Positions 55,556-64,000 of a stretch of 64,000 nt of DNA are shown one piece after another. The stretch is from assembly GCA_944989445.1 (NCBI GenBank), contig CALYLW010000313.1, positions 62,001 through 126,000 on the forward strand, in the 5' to 3' direction. The DNA comes from Ampullaceana balthica. Its lineage: Eukaryota; Mollusca; Gastropoda; Lymnaeidae. The notes beneath the pieces are model-generated. The model saw only the letters and a list, made by a program, of their open reading frames with translations, was not told the origin of the DNA and searched no databases. The position numbers and the translations under genes were made by a program. How positions within the stretch are numbered: the stretch's first letter is position 1; the number at the start of each line of letters is the position of its first letter.

Positions 55556-58500
55556 ATAGGATTTATCTTCAACGTTGTTTTACCACAATATCAAGTTTCC
55601 CTGCCCAACAACTCAAGAGGAGTCTGTTTCATTAAAACCATAGCACATCTTGTTAATATGAACATCAAATGTTTTGCTACAAGAATGAACCATGTGGAAG
55701 GGTTAAAGTAAATGTGTGTCTATCACTATACAACATGTTCTTAAATGAAACAAATGCAACACTGAAATGTAAATAATTTATTTAATTATTCAACTGCATT
55801 TCAAGATTACATTTCTAGATGTAGAAGGTAATTAAAAAGTATGAATAAAATTTAAAGTCACAAAGTTACCAGCTCAAATCAATTGAAGATATCCTGATCA
55901 CACTTAGCTAGAGATTTACAATAATGAAGAGGTAGCTCTTACTCTAGAGGCAATCAATATCTACATCTAATTAACAAGCATTTTTTGACATTTATAATAT
56001 TTCATTGTTTGTTTTAAAAAAGACAATTATGGCTTTAAATAATAAGTAAAAACTTTTAAGTTACATATTACAATTTCAATTCTTATCGAAATAATATTGA
56101 TAATAAAGAGAAGAAAAAAAAGAAATATGAAAAAATGATGCAGTAAATACTTCACAACACCTCCAGAATAAGGTCCACAACAATCAACAATAGCATTTTT
56201 ATATTTAATTCACTATTCAATGAATTTTTCAGCTAGTCAGCTTCTATGGTGAACAAGACGTTGTCTTTTGGTTTAACAAAACTTAAACATTTTTAATTGT
56301 CACAGAATATGGATTCAGTAAAAAATCAAAATTTCATCACAGCTAATTTATCAACACGAATAGTTTTAAAAACATGAATAGAATAAAATTTACATTAGCT
56401 TAAAGTTAAAATCAAATATTGTTAACTAAATTTAACAATGTTGTACATTATTACTTGGACATGAACCAGTGAGACACATAAACTAATGCATTAAAATATC
56501 TCTGGGCCTAATTTTTATATTGTATTTCTTCATGAGTATGCAAATGCATTTTTGTTGGGTTTTTTGTTTGTTTATTATTTTATATTCTCTAAATTAACTT
56601 TTAAAGTTCTTGAAGAAAACGTTCATTTGATTAAGCAATGGACCCTGGAGGCATCGTTTGTGTCACTTTCAATTCTGAATGACCCATTCACAAACTAAGC
56701 ACCTACTAATAAAACTATTAAAAATTATTTTAAAGTGATTATACATTTAACAGATAAAAATGTATTTGAAAATAAAGTATTAGTTTTTATATTCTTACAC
56801 AGTGTATAGTTTTATTATCACTTTGAAAAAAAATGATGACATCTAGTTGAATGAAAGAAAGCTTAGGATTAAGCAGAATAATGATGTAGTATATTATAGA
56901 GATAATCATGATAATGGATTAATTTCACAGCAAAAAATTAATATTAGCCTGCAACCAATTTTTATTTTTATATATACCTATCCTAAATATTTTCTAAAAA
57001 AAATTTTTTTTTAAATTTAATATTTTGTTAGATCTACATTTTTAAAAATCAGAGACATGCTCTCATTAAAAAAAAATAGTATAGGAAAACGTTCAATCTG
57101 AATAATGTATCTCCTTTTACTTCAGGATTGTTATCCAATCCAATGTTTTCAAAGAGTAGCAATTCTACAATTATTTCAAAACTTGTTACGTATACACAAT
57201 TTTGAATTATTTTTATATCCCTGAAACAGAGGAAACTGATATATATATTATTTTTTTTTAATCATTACCTAATTATTATTTTTTATTTTAATACTTGTGA
57301 CTTGTGTACTTTTAAAAAAAAATTTTTTAAACTGATGATGACATTAGCCTAAATGTCTACTTTTGTATCAGTCAATTAATAAAGGTTAATTTATTGTTTT
57401 CATCACACAATTAATTCTTGTATTAAATTTTTTAAAGCAAATAATTTTTTTTATTACTAAAACTAAAATAGAAGCAAATATACTGACACAAACAACATGA
57501 AAACACACTAAGAAATTTAAAAAAAATGATGGTCTGATTAGTGTAAGCACTTAGAAAAGTGGGAACAGAAGCCTCCCAGATTTACTAATATGAGCTATCA
57601 TAGAATACATAAAAGGAAAAAAAAACTAATCATCTAAGTGGCACTTAAGTATTGAAAAGTGTGTAACAAATGTTTATTATGCATTCCAACCAAGGCTGCC
57701 AAGTCAACGTCAGATTGATATTTTCCAGAGTCATGCCAGTGATCTGGGGTTAAATTATGTCTATTCCTGGCTTGTTTCCCCAACTTTGCAGCTTTGATTA
57801 CAACAATAAAATTGTGTATGTACATGTTAGAATTAATTGAAACAACTCCTATGACTGAGTTAGAAGGTAAACATTGAAAAGTTAAACCAGTTAGTTGGCT
57901 GTCAACCTATGTAACTAGACTATATACAATTCAAGGAATACAAATCCAATAATGTTCAAAATTCACTTGCATTCAAATGTTACCTATTCATGTTAGATTT
58001 AAAATCATCTATAAACAACAAATAATATTTGAAAACTGTCTAAAGCCATTGTAAAAATGTAACAAAATGAAGGGTTTTTTTAAAAACAGAAATTGTAAGC
58101 TCAGGGTAATCATGGAATAATCCACACAAAAACCACAGATTTATCTGTATTAAGTAGAAATTATTATTATATTTCATTTTTGTGGCAATTATTTTGAGGC
58201 TTAACATTTGGCCAAATATTTTTATTTGTGACCAGATTAAACATAAATATTTATTGAATTAAGTAGAGCATTTTATTTTTGAAATTGTGATACTATTTAT
58301 TTTAAAAAATTTTAAAAATGTTTTATATGTCTAGATCCAAATAACTGCCTTGCACTAATTTTCCATAAGTTTAAATTATATTAAATTCTGAATCAATCTA
58401 GAGCATATGCTGTCATTTAGATTTTTCCAGTGTGTCCATACTATTTTGAGATATCACATTATGAGAAAAATTACAATATTTTGTAATCTTTTAAATGTAT

Positions 58501-61500
58501 ATTTGTCCAAAACATCAGTAATACATCTTTCACTTGTGTATTGGTTTTATTTTGATTGGAAAGAACTTTGTTTTAGTGAAACATAATGTCATAGTACCCA
58601 TGTCATGAATTCAAATTGAAATTTTCTATTTGCAGAATTCCCTTAGACATTCTTGAAAAGTAGGAAAATATTAGTTTAACAAATTTTACTTTAATTATGT
58701 CTGAATTTAGTCTAAACCACATCAGTAAAACTGTAACAGGCTGAGCCATTAAAATCAAATTATAATTTAAAGCTGGACTTTTATAGACATTGAAGAGTGT
58801 AACAATAAAAAAAAATTTATAACTTGGATTAAAATAAAAATAAATAAAAGCTTTGAAACCCATCGTCCTTGACACATGTCATAATTAGACACCTACAGTT
58901 TTCATTGTGGCCTAGTTTATTTCATTACATTATTTTAATTAATTTTTTTAAAATTAAGATACAAAGTATTTTAACATACACTAAATTTTTCTTTTAAAAT
59001 TCTATGATCTTAAATAAATGATAGATTAAAAATCTCCATCAATAGGCTCCATCGTCAGTTTGTCCAAGTCTTGTATGCCACTCATCTACTTGTGCACTAG
59101 AGTTGAACTAAGTTACTCATCTAGTCATCCGGCTGAAATGAAAGTGAGTTTGTCTTATTAAAATTGTAATTGAAAAACATTTAGCTGAAAAAGCTGATTC
59201 TAATAACTTCACTATTGTATTAATTAAATCATACCTTACAGTTATTTAAATATAATATTAATTACATTCTAATTATTTTGGAAACTGTATTTCAATTTGA
59301 GAAATAAAACAATACATGCAGTAAAACTGACATAACTAAACTTCATAATTTTCAACAAATTGTTTAACTAAAAATTGGATTCATAAAATAAAATGAGTTC
59401 CACAATAACAACCATCTAATCATTTTTTATATAAGAAAACATAGAAATATTCAAAAATTCATATAATTCCTCTCTACTTTCTCTTTCATTTTTCCAAGTA
59501 AAGATCAGTATTTAAAATAGACTAAAAGCATGCAATTACGTTGACCTAGTAAGATACATTGATTTTATTGATCAAAGTATTTTTAATTGTTTTAGTTGTT
59601 TACATATCCATCGCTTTATCAAGTTTAAATATAAGCAAAATAACAATTCAATGAAAATATTTGCATTGTTATTTCTCATTATAAACATTGTTAACTTTAG
59701 AATTATTAAAATTTCATGTAATGTGCATAAAACTGTCACAATCATCCTTTTTAATTATTTTAGTAGGCCAATGCAACTATAAAATGCCATGCATGCTTTC
59801 TCTTTGTTAAGCAATATCTTTCATATTATTCATATTCATATAAAAGTTAAAATTTAAAAAAAAACACACACAAAACTTACTCCAAGAGATGCCATTAAAT
59901 AGATAAATAAATGAGGTTAAAAATTCAAAGTTTTAAAATTAAGACTCTGTTTATATGCTAAGAAATTAAGAAAGAGGAAGACTTAAGGACTTTATCAATG
60001 TCTATTTAATGGATAATACAGGATAACACAGCGAAAGATTTGTACTTGTAAGGATAACACAGCCAAGGATTTGTAAGGATAACACATGTGATTTTATACT
60101 CAGGTATTCATATCAAGTATTTTTAAAATTATTCATCATGGAATTTTAAAAAACCCAATTTAATTAGAGCAAGAATTTGAAGCTTAAATGAAAAACTTAA
60201 AAACATTATATGCACTTATTTAAAAATGAAATATTTATTTATTGTGAAAGATAATAGTTGTTAAACCTTGTCAATCTGTGTTGTTTATTTTGGATTCTAG
60301 AGCCAAATAGGAATCTGTATGACTTTTCACACAGAAGGTACAATTTTAAAGAAATCGTAACTGACAGTGCATTTTATTCAGTGGCGTAAACAGGAAACAA
60401 TCTGATTTGTAAATTGGATTTGGTCTTGGACTGGTAGGCCCATTAAATTTAAAATGATCATAGCCTGGTTTCATTTTAAGATCTTTCCATAATAAATCAG
60501 TTTCTTTTGGTAATAGCTCATAAGACAGTTAACCATGATTACAATATCTGTTATAACTTCCAATATGAGAAGGCCATTAAAATCCGAAGAAAATCTAATT
60601 TATTGTTATGTGAAAGATGCTTTATATGAAGCTGGGTGGACTCAGGGACACCCTTGGCCCCGGGAAAAAATCCCTGCCTTCACATGGCTTCAAACCCGTG
60701 ACCATCAGTATGCCAGCCGAACGCGCATTCCAATCAACCCTGTGCCCCTGTGCAGTTGAGATCATTTATGAAAATTCGGCCCATCGAGAAAGCAAATTTT
60801 GCACAGATTTAAACCATTAATGTTATAAATTGTATATTTTTTTAAGTACTGTATTGTTGTTCATGCAAATCTACAGTTTTCAGAAAACATTTTACACTAT
60901 TTTAAACCCTACAGATAGGCAAGTAAGAAAACAATGGAAATTTATAGTATTTTGTTTTTGCTGCTGCTGTTGGAGATTCGATACCTGGTACAGCGGTACA
61001 AAGAGTAGGGATGGAGAAAGGGTTACGCAAAACTTGATGTGGTGTAGAATTGATACAGGAAGGGTTTGATGATACATAGAATTTTATAATGAATATAACA
61101 AAATAGCAAACAATAACAATGACGAGGGAAGTCAATTTTGACCAACAAAATAGCAAGTGTCTGTAAAGTAACAAATTATGGTGACTTACAAGAATAACAG
61201 CTGAAGCAGTTATACGTAATGTTTGCTGATACGTTTCACTAAAATAATTTTTGTTAAATTTACCATCAAACTTCACAATTTTCATTAATGACAAAATGCT
61301 GTTTTGTAGTCTATTAAATTGGTTAATAAAAGCCACTTTCAGAACTCAAAAATTAAAGAAAGTTATGCCGAGGTGGAGATTCTAAAGTGGGGTAACATGA
61401 AAAATTATATATAGAAAAATAACAGAATAATTATCAAAAGAATGTAATATTTTCAGGTTTGCCGTTTTTAATGAAAGGAAATAATAAATTTTTGAAGAAT

Positions 61501-61717
61501 GAGGATGCAAAAGAATTTTTTTTTAAATGAAATAAAAAATAAAAATTAAGTCATTAAATTTCAGCTCTGTAAAAACTACAAAGTGAGAAAAATTGTTTAA
61601 ATGATTTTTTCTTTCTTTTTCTTGTTAGAACTCAAGGAAAGGTGAGGAATGAGAACTCAGTGCACAAGACTCACAATATCTACCACTGATCACATGACGA
61701 CAAGTTCAGGCTCTAAA
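55556..61717. other. AT-rich region downstream of the rabphilin-like gene
   Basis: About 6 kb, very AT-rich with many homopolymer runs, few ORFs over 60 codons and none with family resemblance. Possibly includes a long 3' UTR of the gene at 61.7 kb. A SINE piece lies at 60,630-60,745 and a short three-copy aggataacacag repeat at about 60,010-60,080. Otherwise nothing seen. Confidence 0.4.
60630..60745 (-). mobile_element. SINE fragment with B-box
   Basis: Minus strand: gatggtcacgggtttgaagc catgtgaaggcagggat and a ccccggggccaaggg-type body; a diverged copy of the SINE at 52.1 kb. Confidence 0.7.
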
Positions 61718-63489
<1,772 letters not shown>

Positions 63490-63569
63490 TCATAATTAGT
63501 TGTTGAGAAAAATGGTTATTAAAGTATTTCAGGAAGAAGATCACTGATCAATCAATTGACTTGGAAAAT

Positions 63570-63868
63570 CATATGTACACACACCCATAAATTTATATTT
63601 ACACACACCCATAAATTAATATGTACACACACCCATAAATTTATATGTACACACACCCATAAATTTATATGTACACACACCCATAAATTTATATGTACAC
63701 ACACCCATAAATTTATATGTACACACACCCATAAATTTATATGTACACACACCCATAAATTTATATGTACACACACCCATAAATTAATATGTACACACAC
63801 CCATAAATTTATATGTACACACACCCATACATTTTTATGTACACACACCCATAAATTTATATGTACAA
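63570..63868. repeat. Minisatellite, 24-bp unit, about 12 copies
   Basis: Unit tatgtacacacacccataaa plus ttta, in the intron upstream of the rabphilin C2B exons. Period-three ORFs on both strands (CTHTHKFI and INLWVCVH) are artefacts. Confidence 0.96.
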
Positions 63869-64000
63869 ACACCGTCACAAGTGTCTTAATAATTTATATC
63901 TAGACTGCTTGCTCCCAGATTCATAAACTCCTTTACACAAGAAATGACTGAACCTCTTTTCAACAACACACTATACACTCAACTCTCTAACCTTCCACAT

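Noticed and set aside
57634..57825. 63-codon minus-strand ORF
   Set aside because: No family resemblance and no plausible splice context.
58990..59150. Alternative last exon of the rabphilin-like gene (acceptor-like tttcatttcag at about 59,135, then a frame with VDEWHTRLGQTDDGAY)
   Set aside because: The frame has a stop just upstream and the WH match is too short; transcript data would be needed.

Overview
The window is animal nuclear DNA, not bacterial. The genes are split into short exons with GT-AG introns, there is one nuclear-type tRNA gene, and the proteins are animal families: MTO1, a rabphilin/DOC2 C2 domain and a rhodopsin-type GPCR. The tRNA-headed SINE, the many decayed LINE and hAT copies and the very heavy minisatellite load fit a lophotrochozoan, most likely a mollusc. 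That placement is an inference; no species can be named from this sequence alone.

Layout. Positions 1-24 kb hold no intact gene. They contain two decayed hAT elements (1-1904 and 3075-5423), one TIR element nested in the first, LINE 3' ends, and about twenty tandem arrays with units of 14-62 bp. These include a 3.4 kb array of a 24-bp unit (11.69-15.13 kb) and a nearly identical 12 x 60 bp array (18.66-19.38 kb). A three-exon GPCR lies on the + strand at 24.03-26.67 kb, and its second intron is made mostly of minisatellite. From 26.7 to 38 kb there are two MITEs, several arrays and a 6 kb G-rich array (31.88-37.86 kb).

From 40.37 to 47.95 kb the - strand carries eight coding exons encoding the N-terminal half of MTO1, the FAD protein that modifies mitochondrial tRNA wobble uridines. 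The C-terminal half was not found. Introns 5-7 each hold a minisatellite array and introns 1-4 none. From 48 to 55.6 kb the DNA is rich in transposons rather than minisatellites: a MULE-like MITE with a perfect 9-bp duplication, SINE copies with a GATAA-type tail, a three-level nested insertion ending in a perfect 144-nt inverted repeat, and a TIR-flanked segment carrying a decayed zinc-knuckle/KH-domain coding sequence. A tRNA-Glu(CTC) gene lies at 54,239-54,310. About 6 kb of AT-rich DNA follows, then the last three exons of a rabphilin/DOC2-family gene on the - strand (61.72-63.40 kb).

The genes do not form a pathway or operon. The main feature of the window is the uneven distribution of repeats: roughly 23 kb of tandem arrays by my estimate, nearly all left of 45.3 kb. 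Most long open frames in 1-38 kb are by-products of these arrays and are not annotated as genes.
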